From: Hyphomicrobiales bacterium
GTDB lineage: Bacteria; Pseudomonadota; Alphaproteobacteria; Rhizobiales; Rhizobiaceae
DNA: 64,000 nucleotides
Direction of reading: 5' to 3'
Assembly (NCBI GenBank): GCA_900469475.1
Contig: UBXG01000006.1
Span: forward strand, 467,105 to 531,104
The notes beneath the pieces are model-generated. The model was not told the DNA's origin. It ran no database searches and saw only the letters and a list, made by a program, of their open reading frames with translations. Numbering within the stretch: the stretch's first letter is position 1; every line of letters begins with the position of its first letter. This document shows, piece after piece, positions 8,189 through 16,365 of this stretch. A program made the position numbers and the translations under genes.

Positions 8189-9121
8189 TCAGCCGGTTCT
8201 TTCGGAACGAAAGCTACGGCCAATGGCCCGTGCACCCCGACCAGTCGCTCGCGCCATGTAGGTGGCCCCTCGGGCGAGCGTGCCTTCATGCGCGTCGCGT
8301 GCCGCGCCATAGCCGTAGGTGAGAGATGCCCCGCCCGCGGCAAGTGCCGAGGCGATGCCTGGAAGCTGGTAAAAGACGTAAAGGGAGGCAAGGCAAATGG
8401 CACCGAGCGCAACCGGTCGCATCAGTACGTCGCTGTAGCTCTCGATCACTGTGAAGGTGGAATCGATACAGGTAATAAGCAGAGAGCCAACCGCCACGAC
8501 CAGTACCTGCAGGATCACGAAGTTGGCGAGTTGCCCGATCCAGGCTTCGGTAAAGCGGCGTGTCGAGCGAAACATGGCGAGCGCTATGAAAATCGGGCCG
8601 ATAGCGAGCACGATCGCCAGTGCGAGACGGGCATAGAGCGAAACGATATAACCGATCGCGGCAACCACGAAGCTTGCTAGGATGACCAGCATGCCACCGA
8701 GACCTGTAACGATATCGACACCCCATGAGGCGCGCGACCAGATCTCTTTCGCGCATTTCTGGCCTTTATCCAACAGGCTGTCGAAGGTCGAGGCACTTGG
8801 TGTCGTGCCGGAGTTCAACGCCTGTGAGATCTCCCTGGGCAATGTGTCGAAGAAGATGCCGCCGACATAAGTCTGGTACTCGCCAGCATTCGTGACCAGC
8901 GTCAGGATGACGGCAAGCTTCATGGCCCGAAAGGCGAAATCCATGATCGGTTCATGGACTGATCCACGCAGGATTAGGAAGCCGTAGAGGATGACATAAA
9001 GGGTCAATGCCGCCGTCAATGGCCCCGTGACCCAGCTGGCGATATTCGACGTACCTGACGATATGAAATTCTCCAGCGGCGCCTTGAACTGCCCATCGAC
9101 GAAGGCAAAGATCTGATACAT
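8189..9121 (-). CDS. virB6: VirB6 polytopic inner-membrane protein
   Basis: VirB6 forms part of the inner-membrane translocation pore. The 310-residue protein has hydrophobic segments near residues 38-52, 88-100, 140-190 and 215-265, the conserved IGPIFIALAMF segment followed by a tryptophan (TEAWIGQLAN), and a Ser/Gly/Arg-rich cytoplasmic tail. The start at 9121 is four bases after the upstream eexN stop. Length is typical. Confidence 0.94.
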   Translation of the reverse strand: MYQIFAFVDGQFKAPLENFISSGTSNIASWVTGPLTAALTLYVILYGFLILRGSVHEPIMDFAFRAMKLAVILTLVTNAGEYQTYVGGIFFDTLPREISQALNSGTTPSASTFDSLLDKGQKCAKEIWSRASWGVDIVTGLGGMLVILASFVVAAIGYIVSLYARLALAIVLAIGPIFIALAMFRSTRRFTEAWIGQLANFVILQVLVVAVGSLLITCIDSTFTVIESYSDVLMRPVALGAICLASLYVFYQLPGIASALAAGGASLTYGYGAARDAHEGTLARGATYMARATGRGARAIGRSFRSERTG

Positions 9122-9124
9122 GTC

Positions 9125-9358
9125 TCAGCCTCCGAGTGCTTTGCCCATGCGTTCCATGCGCGATTTCCAATCAGCCGCCTCGGCATTCACGCAATTCGGC
9201 GTCGCTCGCAATTCGCCGGGATTGCTTTTGCATTTGGCAATGAGATCCGACAGCAGCGTCTGGTTGGCCATTAACTCATCGACCGAATAGGTACGCTCGG
9301 GCTGCTTCGAGCAGCCGAACAAAGAGACACCGAGTATGAGGAGAACAAGAAACTTCAT
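9125..9358 (-). CDS. eexN: EexN-family entry-exclusion lipoprotein
   Basis: The 77-residue product starts MKFLVLLILGVSLFGC, a lipoprotein signal with lipobox LFGC, and continues with YSVDELMANQTLLSDLIAKC and LRATPNCVNAEAADW, which matches the EexN family. Entry-exclusion lipoproteins sit in the envelope of plasmid-bearing cells and block mating with cells that already hold the same plasmid. The ATG at 9358 overlaps the virB5 stop (ATGA). An eex gene between virB5 and virB6 is typical of conjugative P-type systems and argues that this apparatus moves DNA. Confidence 0.88.
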   Translation of the reverse strand: MKFLVLLILGVSLFGCSKQPERTYSVDELMANQTLLSDLIAKCKSNPGELRATPNCVNAEAADWKSRMERMGKALGG

Positions 9359-10050
9359 TGAAGGGCCGCTCCCATCGCATCCATACGCTTGCGCCAATCC
9401 TCGGCCCTGCGCTGTTCATCGACCTGAACCTGGGCCTGCTGCACCATCTGCAACCCCTGCATTCTGAGCATATCGGTCTGGAGAAAGGCCGTTTCGGCCT
9501 GCAGCCGCGCTTGCAGATCGGCAATGTCCTTGGCGTCGCTCGCCGATGAGATTTGCCGGCGTAATTGATCAATCCCGTCGATCCGCTTGGTCGCGGTATC
9601 GTAGATCTGCTGGCCGAGGCTCATCTGCCCTGCATTCTTGTTCTGAAGACGCGACAGTTCCTGAGCATAAAAGTCATTGGCGCTCGTTTTGTAGGTTGAA
9701 TTATCGGTCAAGAATTTTGAGGCGGCGTCGCCAAGCGTGCCTGAAGCTGAGCCCTTGAGCAGGCTTTCGACGGTAGAAAAGTCCCCTGGCAATGCCTTGC
9801 GGATCGCCGGATCGTTCAACAGGCTGGCGACGTCGGCCATATTGGTCAGCTTGTTTAGCGAACCGTAGAGCTGCCGGGCCTGCTGGAGTTGCTGGTTCAG
9901 CGCATCAAGCTGAGACTTCAGTTGGGTTATGCTTTCGATCTGCTTGGCAATCGCCGTCTGGTCGATCACAGGGATACCCTGTGCGTCGGCGGCGTGGAAA
10001 GAAAGGAACAGTACTATCGCTGTCATGGGAATCATTCTGCTCTGCGCCAT
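9355..10050 (-). CDS. virB5: VirB5 minor pilus subunit
   Basis: VirB5 is the secreted minor pilin that tips the T-pilus and contacts recipients. The 231-residue protein starts at 10050 (TGATG overlap with the virB4 stop) with a signal peptide, MAQSRMIPMTAIVLFLSF, cleaved after AADA. The mature part is helical and Gln-rich (QIESITQLKSQLDALNQQLQ), with a central ALPGDFSTVESLL segment, as in the VirB5/TraC family. Upstream in-frame codons overlap virB4 and are not needed. Confidence 0.93.
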   Translation of the reverse strand: MAQSRMIPMTAIVLFLSFHAADAQGIPVIDQTAIAKQIESITQLKSQLDALNQQLQQARQLYGSLNKLTNMADVASLLNDPAIRKALPGDFSTVESLLKGSASGTLGDAASKFLTDNSTYKTSANDFYAQELSRLQNKNAGQMSLGQQIYDTATKRIDGIDQLRRQISSASDAKDIADLQARLQAETAFLQTDMLRMQGLQMVQQAQVQVDEQRRAEDWRKRMDAMGAALQ

Positions 10051-12416
10051 CAGCTTGCACTCCTTGTCTGTTGGAATATCCGCAGCCATTCGTCCCGGTT
10101 ATCGCCAAGCTCCGCCCGGATCGCCTCGGCAAGTTCCACGTTTGCTGTTCGCCCGGAGAGGATTGCGAGCTCATCGCCGAAACCGTTGAGATTGAGCTCG
10201 GCGACAACGCTGTTGTGACCCTGCTTAACGATGAAGCGCCGGCTTTCGGCGGAGAGCTCGCGGGCAACCAGCTCGAATTCGCGTTCGGTGAGCTTGAAGC
10301 CACCGACATAATCGTCTCGATCACCACGGGAATTCGGCAGGAAAACCTGTGTTGGGCACTGCTCGATGATTGTATGCGCGATCGGTGAGTTGATGGCGTC
10401 TCGCGGGCTTTGCGTGGCAAAGAGCATCAAGCCGTTCTGCTTGCGAATGGTCTTGAGCTTATTCTGGGCAAGATCAAGAAAGCTCTCGTCCTGCAGCGCC
10501 TTCCAGAACTCGTCGATAACGATGATGATGCGTCGGCCATCGATCAACCGTTCGACCCGATAGAAAAGATAAGACATCAAGGGATTGCGGATTTCCTCAT
10601 TGTCGAGAAAATCGGTCATGTCATAGCCGAGAAATTTTGCGCCGATACCGATCTCATCGGCCTCGTTGTCGAAGACCCAACCAAGCGGCCCGCCTCTTTC
10701 CCACCGACGTAGGCGCGCGGCGATCCCCTCCGGATCGGTATTGTTGAGAAAGGTGCGCAAAGCGCCGATCGTGCGTTGTTCTTTCGGCAGATCGGCAAGA
10801 CCATCGATCGCCAGCGCGATATCGCTGACATCGCTGACCGAAAAATCACGCACCGCCGTACCGGCTAGCTTGGCGATAAATCGTGCAAGGAAAATCTTGT
10901 TCTCCGGTGTCGGCTCTAAGGCTTTCAGCGGTGCACATCCGGTCGGAAGCCCATTCTTCAGCGGCAAATAGGTGCCGCCGGCAGCCCGGACGAAGAGGTC
11001 GGCGCCGCGATCCTTGTCGAAGAAGACCATGTGCGGGTCATGCTTTTCGAGTTGCGACAGCATGAAATTGAGAAGTACGGTCTTGCCGGCACCCGACGGA
11101 CCGCAGACGAAGGTGTTGCCGAGATCGCCATAGTGGAAATTGAAATAGAACGGCGAGCCCGACGCCGTCTTCAGCATGGCGACGGCTGGTCCCCATTCGT
11201 TGCCGTCCTTCTTACCCATGGGGTAGGAATGAAACGGAGAAAGTGCCGCAAAATTCCGCGAGGTGATCGCGCCGGAACGAGCCCGATACCGAAAATTACC
11301 GGGCAATTGTGCCCACCATGCAGCTTCGAGCCCTAGATCCTCGCGCGCCACGACAGCGCCACCATTGGTCAGATGCGAGCGCGCCTTGGCGAGATTGTCA
11401 GCAAGATCTTTGACAGATGAAGCGAAGACCCCGAGGGTCAGATGGTGCTCGCCGAGCACGAAACGGTTCGATTCCAGCTCGTCCATTGCCGCATCAAGCT
11501 CTTCAATCTGGGAGGCCGCCTTGTCGACCGCACTCACCATTTGGTTCTGCTTGCGGCCCATGATGGTGCGGGCATCGGTTTTGGACCTGAACGCGAAGGA
11601 CTGAGTGAGGATCAGTTCGAAAGGTGCCGTCAGAATGCCGTCCAGCATACCGCCGCGTGTTCGCGCCGGATATTCCTTGAACCCGAACATGCCGGCGTAA
11701 CGGCTTGTCCCTTCATCGCGGATCTCGACGGTCTCGCGGCCGAAGATCACACGATCGGAATAGATCGCCGAGGAGATCCTGCCTTCCGTCAATGGTATGG
11801 GTTCTCGACGGCCGCCGATCAACTGATGCAGCACCTCGCTCGGTTCGGAAAACAAGATACCATTCTGATCGTAGAGCGACAGCACACGGGGGCCGAAGCG
11901 TCTCAGTCCCGCAATGACATCGGTTACCTTGTCCCGCAGATGCTTGAGACTGTCCTCATCGAGCTCGACTGCGGCTCGTTGGGCCTTGCAAAGCCGTGAC
12001 AGCAGATTTGCGAGCTGTTCGGCCGGATCGCGTCCGGGATGCCAAAGCAGGGTGAGATAGAGATCGTTGCGGAACAGGTCCTCGCTCACCATCCGCGCGC
12101 GATACTTACCATTCAACGCTGCCGAGAAGGGATTGGCGAACTCGCGGTCGGGATAAGTGTTATCGCGGCGGCGGATGAGGTGGGTCCAGATTGCTAGACG
12201 CTCGTCCGCAATGTTGCGGTAGAGCGTGTTGAGATCGCGCTGCAGACTGTTCAGATCGATAGGATCGATTGTCTCGAACGATACGCCCTCCAAAGCGATC
12301 ATCGCTAGCAACGCTCTGGAATCGAGGGCGATCACGGTCTCATCCACGTGGCGGACATAGGGGATGAACGTTTCCGGCTCGAGTTCACGGTATTTGAGAC
12401 GAGACACATTAGGCAT
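10050..12416 (-). CDS. virB4: VirB4/CagE-type ATPase
   Basis: VirB4 is the large cytoplasmic ATPase needed for pilin extraction and substrate transfer. The 788-residue protein opens MPNVSRLKYRELEPETFIPY, has an N-terminal CagE/TrbE domain, Walker A GPSGAGKT at about residue 440 and Walker B IIIVIDEFWKAL near residue 630. The ATG at 12416 has AAAGGG upstream; another in-frame ATG at 12437 would add seven residues. Either start overlaps the end of virB3, so the genes are coupled. Confidence 0.95.
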   Translation of the reverse strand: MPNVSRLKYRELEPETFIPYVRHVDETVIALDSRALLAMIALEGVSFETIDPIDLNSLQRDLNTLYRNIADERLAIWTHLIRRRDNTYPDREFANPFSAALNGKYRARMVSEDLFRNDLYLTLLWHPGRDPAEQLANLLSRLCKAQRAAVELDEDSLKHLRDKVTDVIAGLRRFGPRVLSLYDQNGILFSEPSEVLHQLIGGRREPIPLTEGRISSAIYSDRVIFGRETVEIRDEGTSRYAGMFGFKEYPARTRGGMLDGILTAPFELILTQSFAFRSKTDARTIMGRKQNQMVSAVDKAASQIEELDAAMDELESNRFVLGEHHLTLGVFASSVKDLADNLAKARSHLTNGGAVVAREDLGLEAAWWAQLPGNFRYRARSGAITSRNFAALSPFHSYPMGKKDGNEWGPAVAMLKTASGSPFYFNFHYGDLGNTFVCGPSGAGKTVLLNFMLSQLEKHDPHMVFFDKDRGADLFVRAAGGTYLPLKNGLPTGCAPLKALEPTPENKIFLARFIAKLAGTAVRDFSVSDVSDIALAIDGLADLPKEQRTIGALRTFLNNTDPEGIAARLRRWERGGPLGWVFDNEADEIGIGAKFLGYDMTDFLDNEEIRNPLMSYLFYRVERLIDGRRIIIVIDEFWKALQDESFLDLAQNKLKTIRKQNGLMLFATQSPRDAINSPIAHTIIEQCPTQVFLPNSRGDRDDYVGGFKLTEREFELVARELSAESRRFIVKQGHNSVVAELNLNGFGDELAILSGRTANVELAEAIRAELGDNRDEWLRIFQQTRSAS

Positions 12417-12750
12417 GGCCAAGGTCCCTTTCGTCATAGTGTCGCACTAGCCTCAACGGCGTCAGCGAAGCACCACTCCAATAGGCGCCGTTGCGCGAAC
12501 GACCACGGGTTTCGATCCAGGCCAGCAGAATACGGAACATGTTGTGGTCATGCTTGACGAGCGAGCGAAAAATGAAATGAAAGACCACACCGATAAGCCC
12601 ATAGGCAATCGAGCCAGCTACAATGTAGAGGATCGTCGTCAGTATAATGTTGACGCCCATGGCCTCCATCGTCACCCCCGCGATCATCGCTGGCCGGGTG
12701 CAGGCCAGGAACAAGGTATCTTCCTCAAGCGAAACCTTCCCCAGCATCAT
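12409..12750 (-). CDS. virB3: VirB3 inner-membrane protein
   Basis: The 113-residue protein starts MMLGKVSLEEDTLFLACTRP, the TLFLACTRPAM segment being a family hallmark. A hydrophobic stretch follows (VNIILTTILYIVAGSIAYGL). VirB3 works with VirB4 at the inner membrane and is sometimes fused to it; here the genes overlap. The start at 12750 is two bases after the virB2 stop. Confidence 0.93.
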   Translation of the reverse strand: MMLGKVSLEEDTLFLACTRPAMIAGVTMEAMGVNIILTTILYIVAGSIAYGLIGVVFHFIFRSLVKHDHNMFRILLAWIETRGRSRNGAYWSGASLTPLRLVRHYDERDLGHA

Positions 12751-12752
12751 CT

Positions 12753-13055
12753 TCAGCCCCCGGAAATCGTGCTGACGATCTGCGAGGCGCCAAAGAGAAT
12801 GCCGATACCAAGCACGACATAGGCGGCCTTGCGAAGATCGAGGTACCCGAACATCCAGGCGATGCCGACAATGATGACGGCGATCGTTGCCAAGAGCTTG
12901 GCGACGTTGCCCGTGAGCAAAGTGACGATATTCTGCAGAACCGTCTCGATCCCGCCGGCGCTCTGCGCGAAGGCTGGCTCGATCATGGCGATCGAAAGGA
13001 CAGTTGCCATCGCAACGGTGATACCAAATGCACGAATATTGATCCTCGACATCAT
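12753..13055 (-). CDS. virB2: VirB2 major pilin
   Basis: The 100-residue prepilin has a long signal peptide cleaved after EPAFA, giving a mature pilin that starts QSAGGIETVLQNIVTLLTG and carries two hydrophobic helices joined by a short polar loop (GYLDLRKAAY). VirB2 polymerises into the conjugative pilus; some relatives are cyclised. The start overlaps the virB1 stop. Confidence 0.94.
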   Translation of the reverse strand: MMSRINIRAFGITVAMATVLSIAMIEPAFAQSAGGIETVLQNIVTLLTGNVAKLLATIAVIIVGIAWMFGYLDLRKAAYVVLGIGILFGASQIVSTISGG

Positions 13056-13720
13056 TCAGACTGCTCCGGGTGATCATTTTGGAAGACCAGCGCGGATGAT
13101 TGCCGCGCCGCATGGAAGACATCCCAAGACGGTGGTTTCGCCGACCGTTGGGGCAAAGGCCCTTCCTCATGGTTCAAGGACGGATCACCGGCGGGGGATT
13201 CGGGAACCGTCGGCCGCTCGATACTCGGCCCTATCGCTATGGCGGACAGCGTCTTCGAAAGCCGTTTGGCCTCGCCTTGGACAAGATCGTCATACTGGGC
13301 CATCTTTCCGACCGAAGGATCGGAGCGCCCGTAGTAGGATTGCAGCATCACGCGCTCAGCCTGCTGCGGTGTGGCGCCGGCGCGCACGGCCAGACGATAA
13401 TAACCATCGAGCAGTGTAGCCGTTGCTTTGAGGTTGAGGCATGGGTCGAAGGCGTCCGCGATGCTGAGATCAAACTTGCGCAATTCGGCGATGCCAATGC
13501 CGCCAAGCCCTAGCTGGACATCTTTATGTTCCGCCATCAGCACCGTTGCGGTTTCGACCGCATCGGCCTTGCTCTTCGGCTGTTCATGAAGAGATGAACT
13601 TCCTCGCACGCGAATATCAAAAGGCTGGAACTGGCTTTCGAGACTAACAACCGCTGCAAGCGTTTCGATCGCAATCGCCGGCGCACAGGTCTGGGCAAGA
13701 TCGGTGAAGGAGACGGCCAT
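13052..13720 (-). CDS. virB1: VirB1 lytic transglycosylase
   Basis: The 222-residue protein starts MAVSFTDLAQTCAPAIAIET at 13720 and has the SLT fold core AAVVSLESQFQPFDIRVRG, with the catalytic glutamate in SLES, and the later MLQSYYGRSDPSVG and Y repeats of the family. VirB1 opens peptidoglycan so the channel can cross the cell wall. A proline-rich C-terminal tail follows. No classical signal peptide is seen at the chosen start, which is common among virB1 products of this group. The start lies two bases past the upstream gene's stop. Confidence 0.9.
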   Translation of the reverse strand: MAVSFTDLAQTCAPAIAIETLAAVVSLESQFQPFDIRVRGSSSLHEQPKSKADAVETATVLMAEHKDVQLGLGGIGIAELRKFDLSIADAFDPCLNLKATATLLDGYYRLAVRAGATPQQAERVMLQSYYGRSDPSVGKMAQYDDLVQGEAKRLSKTLSAIAIGPSIERPTVPESPAGDPSLNHEEGPLPQRSAKPPSWDVFHAARQSSALVFQNDHPEQSE

Positions 13721-13722
13721 GA

Positions 13723-14262
13723 TCAGTACCACACCCGCTGGCTTCCAACGCCGTCGATGGTCACATCGACATAATGGGGCTCGGATCGCACATTCGGCCG
13801 CGCCGTCGGATAGCCCATGCACTGCATCTGCCGGCCATCCCGCTGCCAGCGCGCCGATATCACCAACCCATCGTCTCTAGCGCCACTATTACGACCGGAG
13901 GCGCAATAGCCGCCGTCAACTTTGGAAAGGGTTCGCGAAACGCAGGTCTGCTGTTGACCGCGCTCGCCATTGCGTGTCGTCAGGCGATAACTGTCACTGC
14001 AGAAATAGGGCTCGTAACCAGGACGCGATGCCCGGAAGCCGACACCGCTGCAGGTGGGAAAGGAATGCCCCTTGGCAAGCGCCTGCCAGAGCTTGCTGAT
14101 CGGCGGACGGCAGGCGGCATATTGTGTGGGCCCACCCGGATTGGAAAGGCACAGGATAACCTGACATCCCCAATCATCGGCGCGCGCATGCCGCTCGGAA
14201 ATGAGGTATAAAGGGATGCAGCCGGCAGTGGCGAAGATTGTTCCAACCAGAAGGCGTTTCAT
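13723..14262 (-). CDS. Cysteine-rich secreted protein at head of virB operon, function unknown
   Basis: The 179-residue product begins MKRLLVGTIFATAGC with a signal peptide probably cleaved after HARA. The mature part has eight cysteines, starting DDWGCQVILCLSNPGG, enough for four disulfides, which suits a periplasmic or exported protein. It is the first gene of the virB operon. I recognise it only as the kind of small protein often found ahead of rhizobial virB1; no activity is known. AAGGA lies nine bases before the ATG at 14262; an ATG at 14268 is an alternative. It could assist pilus or channel assembly, but that is inference. Confidence 0.72.
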   Translation of the reverse strand: MKRLLVGTIFATAGCIPLYLISERHARADDWGCQVILCLSNPGGPTQYAACRPPISKLWQALAKGHSFPTCSGVGFRASRPGYEPYFCSDSYRLTTRNGERGQQQTCVSRTLSKVDGGYCASGRNSGARDDGLVISARWQRDGRQMQCMGYPTARPNVRSEPHYVDVTIDGVGSQRVWY

Positions 14263-14326
14263 CAGCATGATCCTTCAATGTGGCGATATCAAACGATCCG
14301 TCCGGCGGCGAATCAGGCGCCGTTCG

Positions 14327-14345
14327 TAATTTATACTAATTTATA
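14327..14345 (+). promoter_or_regulatory. Tandem TAATTTATA repeat in the divergent virB/regulator promoter region
   Basis: Two perfect copies of TAATTTATA lie 10 bp apart (14327-14335 and 14337-14345) in the short gap between the divergent virB operon and the winged-helix gene. The repeat is very AT-rich and could be both a -10 region and an operator for the adjacent regulator. One helical turn between copies favours a dimeric or cooperative binder. This is inference from position and symmetry. Confidence 0.45.
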
Positions 14346-14361
14346 TAATGCAGTTAAAAAG

Positions 14362-14715
14362 ATGACAAGTACCCTAACCACGCAGTGGCACAGTCTTTCG
14401 TTTGCAGCCTTCATCCTGCATGAGATCATGGATCATCCGCAGGAGGACGAGACACCGCAGTCCCGGTTGAAACAGGTTGGCATGATGAGTGTTCTTTACA
14501 TCATGAACCAAGCTCACCAGGCACTAACTATCTCAAATATAGTCGAAATTACGAAACTCACACGCATGGGCGTGACGGAGACAATTGAGCCGTTGGTGAA
14601 ACGTGGGATCCTGACGGAGACCTTCGTGAAGAATTCCATGGGGCGCGGCAAGGCCCGTCAGTTTGAGATCGCGCCGGAGATTTTCGAGAAGCTTAGGAGC
14701 TTTCAGGCGCGGTGA
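14362..14715 (+). CDS. Small winged-helix (MarR-like) transcription regulator
   Basis: The likely product is 117 residues from MTSTLTTQWHSLSF; the open frame goes 28 codons further up but that part covers the promoter repeats. The segment ALTISNIVEITKLTRMGVTE is a helix-turn-helix followed by a wing-like VKRGILTETFVKNSMGRGKA, as in MarR-type regulators. It is divergent from the virB operon and so is the best candidate for its repressor. Rhizobial plasmids with virB-type transfer use a winged-helix repressor called RctA; whether this is an orthologue must be tested by alignment. Confidence 0.72.
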   Translation: MTSTLTTQWHSLSFAAFILHEIMDHPQEDETPQSRLKQVGMMSVLYIMNQAHQALTISNIVEITKLTRMGVTETIEPLVKRGILTETFVKNSMGRGKARQFEIAPEIFEKLRSFQAR

Positions 14716-14795
14716 TGGTTCGTCACAGCGGCCGAACCAGACTGAATTAAATTAAGCAATTAAAACCCGGAAACGTCCAAAAAAGGCGGCTATGC

Positions 14796-15605
14796 TTATG
14801 TGCTTGTCCCACTCTTTCGCAATCCCCGTGGCTTGAACACATAGCCCGCTGCATGGACGGTGCGAATGGCAGCGCCACATCCGGGCAACTCTCCCAGCAC
14901 CTTGCGCAAGCGGCCAATGTGGACGTCGACCGTTCGCGGCGAGACTTCGGCGGAAGCCGGCCAAGCCGAAGCAATCAGTTCGGAACGGCTGCAGAGCTGT
15001 CCCTCCCTCTTCATCAGATGATGTAGAATATTGAACTCGATTGGTGGCAGCGCAAAGTCGCGACCGTTGCAATGTATTTGGCGACTGTCGACGTCGACTT
15101 CCAGGTCGGCAAGAGCCAGCGACGCAGCCATTTTTGAGTTGGCCGTTTCCATGGCCTGTCCCGCCACCTGCATGAGAGATATCAGCAACTTCTCCGGTGA
15201 AAGCGGCCTGAACAGGCAGTCATCAACACCGGCTTGCAGCAAGGCCAGATGAAGCGGCTGCGCTTCGCTGCGTATGAGCGCAATCAAGCGGACCTCGTTG
15301 TCAGGTGTGGTGGCTCGCCTGATTTCGCCACATATGGAAACGGCATCTTGGATTTCGTGGGTGCAATCGAAAAGGACTGCGCACGGCAGGCGCTTCGAGC
15401 ATGAAGCTAAAACATCGTTGGCGGCGCAAGCCAAAGAGGGGATAAAGCCTTCCGCCTTCAGAATGTAGCTAAACGGCAGAAACAGCTCTGCATCTGAGGT
15501 CCACATAATGACCTCGTTGCAGGTCGCCACCTCGAGCTTCGCTGCCGCATCGGAGCGCTTGAAGCTGGACGCGCCTGACCGTGTGACGGCTCTAGGCTGG
15601 CGCAT
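14796..15605 (-). CDS. Atypical OmpR/PhoB-type response regulator (copy 1)
   Basis: The C-terminal domain (last ~100 residues) is a winged helix of the OmpR type: FALPPIEFNILHHLMKREGQ, ASAWPASAEVSPRTVDVHIG and RTVHAAGYVFKP. The N-terminal part resembles a receiver but lacks the usual acidic pair in strand 1 (VIMWTSDAE) and has Arg in place of the conserved Lys (FRPLSPEKL). The Asp of CAVLFD may or may not be phosphorylated. The ATG at 15605 overlaps the SDR gene by 14 bp; an ATG at 15506 with GAGG upstream would shorten the receiver. It is the last gene of the aminotransferase operon and a paralogue of the protein at 27064-27786. No histidine kinase is nearby. Confidence 0.85.
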   Translation of the reverse strand: MRQPRAVTRSGASSFKRSDAAAKLEVATCNEVIMWTSDAELFLPFSYILKAEGFIPSLACAANDVLASCSKRLPCAVLFDCTHEIQDAVSICGEIRRATTPDNEVRLIALIRSEAQPLHLALLQAGVDDCLFRPLSPEKLLISLMQVAGQAMETANSKMAASLALADLEVDVDSRQIHCNGRDFALPPIEFNILHHLMKREGQLCSRSELIASAWPASAEVSPRTVDVHIGRLRKVLGELPGCGAAIRTVHAAGYVFKPRGLRKSGTST

Positions 15606-16365
15606 ATTCGCCCCCGTTGATATCGAGGATAGCACCATTAACGAAACCTGCTTCCTCCGACGCCAGGAAGGCAACGGCAGCAGCGATGTCCTCCGGCGTT
15701 CCCAATCTGGCGGAAGGAATGCGTGCAACCGCGTCCCGATTGGCTGGCGTATTGGGATCGCCAGTCAAGGGCGTCAAGATCCTGCCAGGCGCCACGAGGT
15801 TAACGGTTATGCCGAAAGGACCGCACGATCCGACAAGCGTGCGCATAAGACCAGCCAGCGCTGCCTTGCTGGCGGCGTAAGCGCCACCGGCGATGCGGGG
15901 GCGTGTGCGCCCAGCGAGCGATCCGATCAAGATGATGCGTCCGAATCCCGCCTGTCGCATACCCCTGACGACCGCCTGACAACATAGCATGGTGCCGGTC
16001 AGATTCACGGCCAGCACTTCGTTCCATTCTTCCAGCCCAATGTCCTCGAACCGCCGAGGACCAGCTAGGCCTTTGGGCGATATCCCGGCATTGCAGACGA
16101 GAATTTCGGCATCTCCCCAGGTCGATGAAAGCTCTTCGAAGAAATTGGCAACAGCGATAGGATCCGACAGATCGACAACTCGGCCCGAGACCTGTCCAGA
16201 TCCGAACTCCGCGGACAGCACGGCAGTTGCGTCAGTCACAGTTTTAGCGCTGTGACTGAAGACGGCGACACGATGCCCCGCCGCCAATAGCTTTCGCGCC
16301 GTCGCCAATCCGATACCGCTCGTCCCTCCTGTCACGACGGCGATGCGAGACGGCTTAGGCATCAT
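15592..16365 (-). CDS. Short-chain dehydrogenase/reductase
   Basis: The 257-residue protein has the SDR NAD(P)-binding motif TGGTSGIG near residue 12, NAG at LVCNAGIS, the catalytic Ser in LIGSLAG and YAASK with the active-site Tyr and Lys, then a C-terminal FVNGAILDINGG. It belongs to the FabG-like classical SDRs that interconvert alcohols and ketones. It overlaps the TPP enzyme gene by 4 bp and the regulator gene by 14 bp, so it is the third gene of a four-gene operon. The substrate cannot be read from the sequence. Confidence 0.9.
   Translation of the reverse strand: MMPKPSRIAVVTGGTSGIGLATARKLLAAGHRVAVFSHSAKTVTDATAVLSAEFGSGQVSGRVVDLSDPIAVANFFEELSSTWGDAEILVCNAGISPKGLAGPRRFEDIGLEEWNEVLAVNLTGTMLCCQAVVRGMRQAGFGRIILIGSLAGRTRPRIAGGAYAASKAALAGLMRTLVGSCGPFGITVNLVAPGRILTPLTGDPNTPANRDAVARIPSARLGTPEDIAAAVAFLASEEAGFVNGAILDINGGEYAPA

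Noticed and set aside
4150..14262. Effector-translocating VirB system of the plant or animal virulence type
   Set aside because: An eexN gene inside the operon and a coupling protein of TraG type point to DNA transfer; no effector genes are seen.
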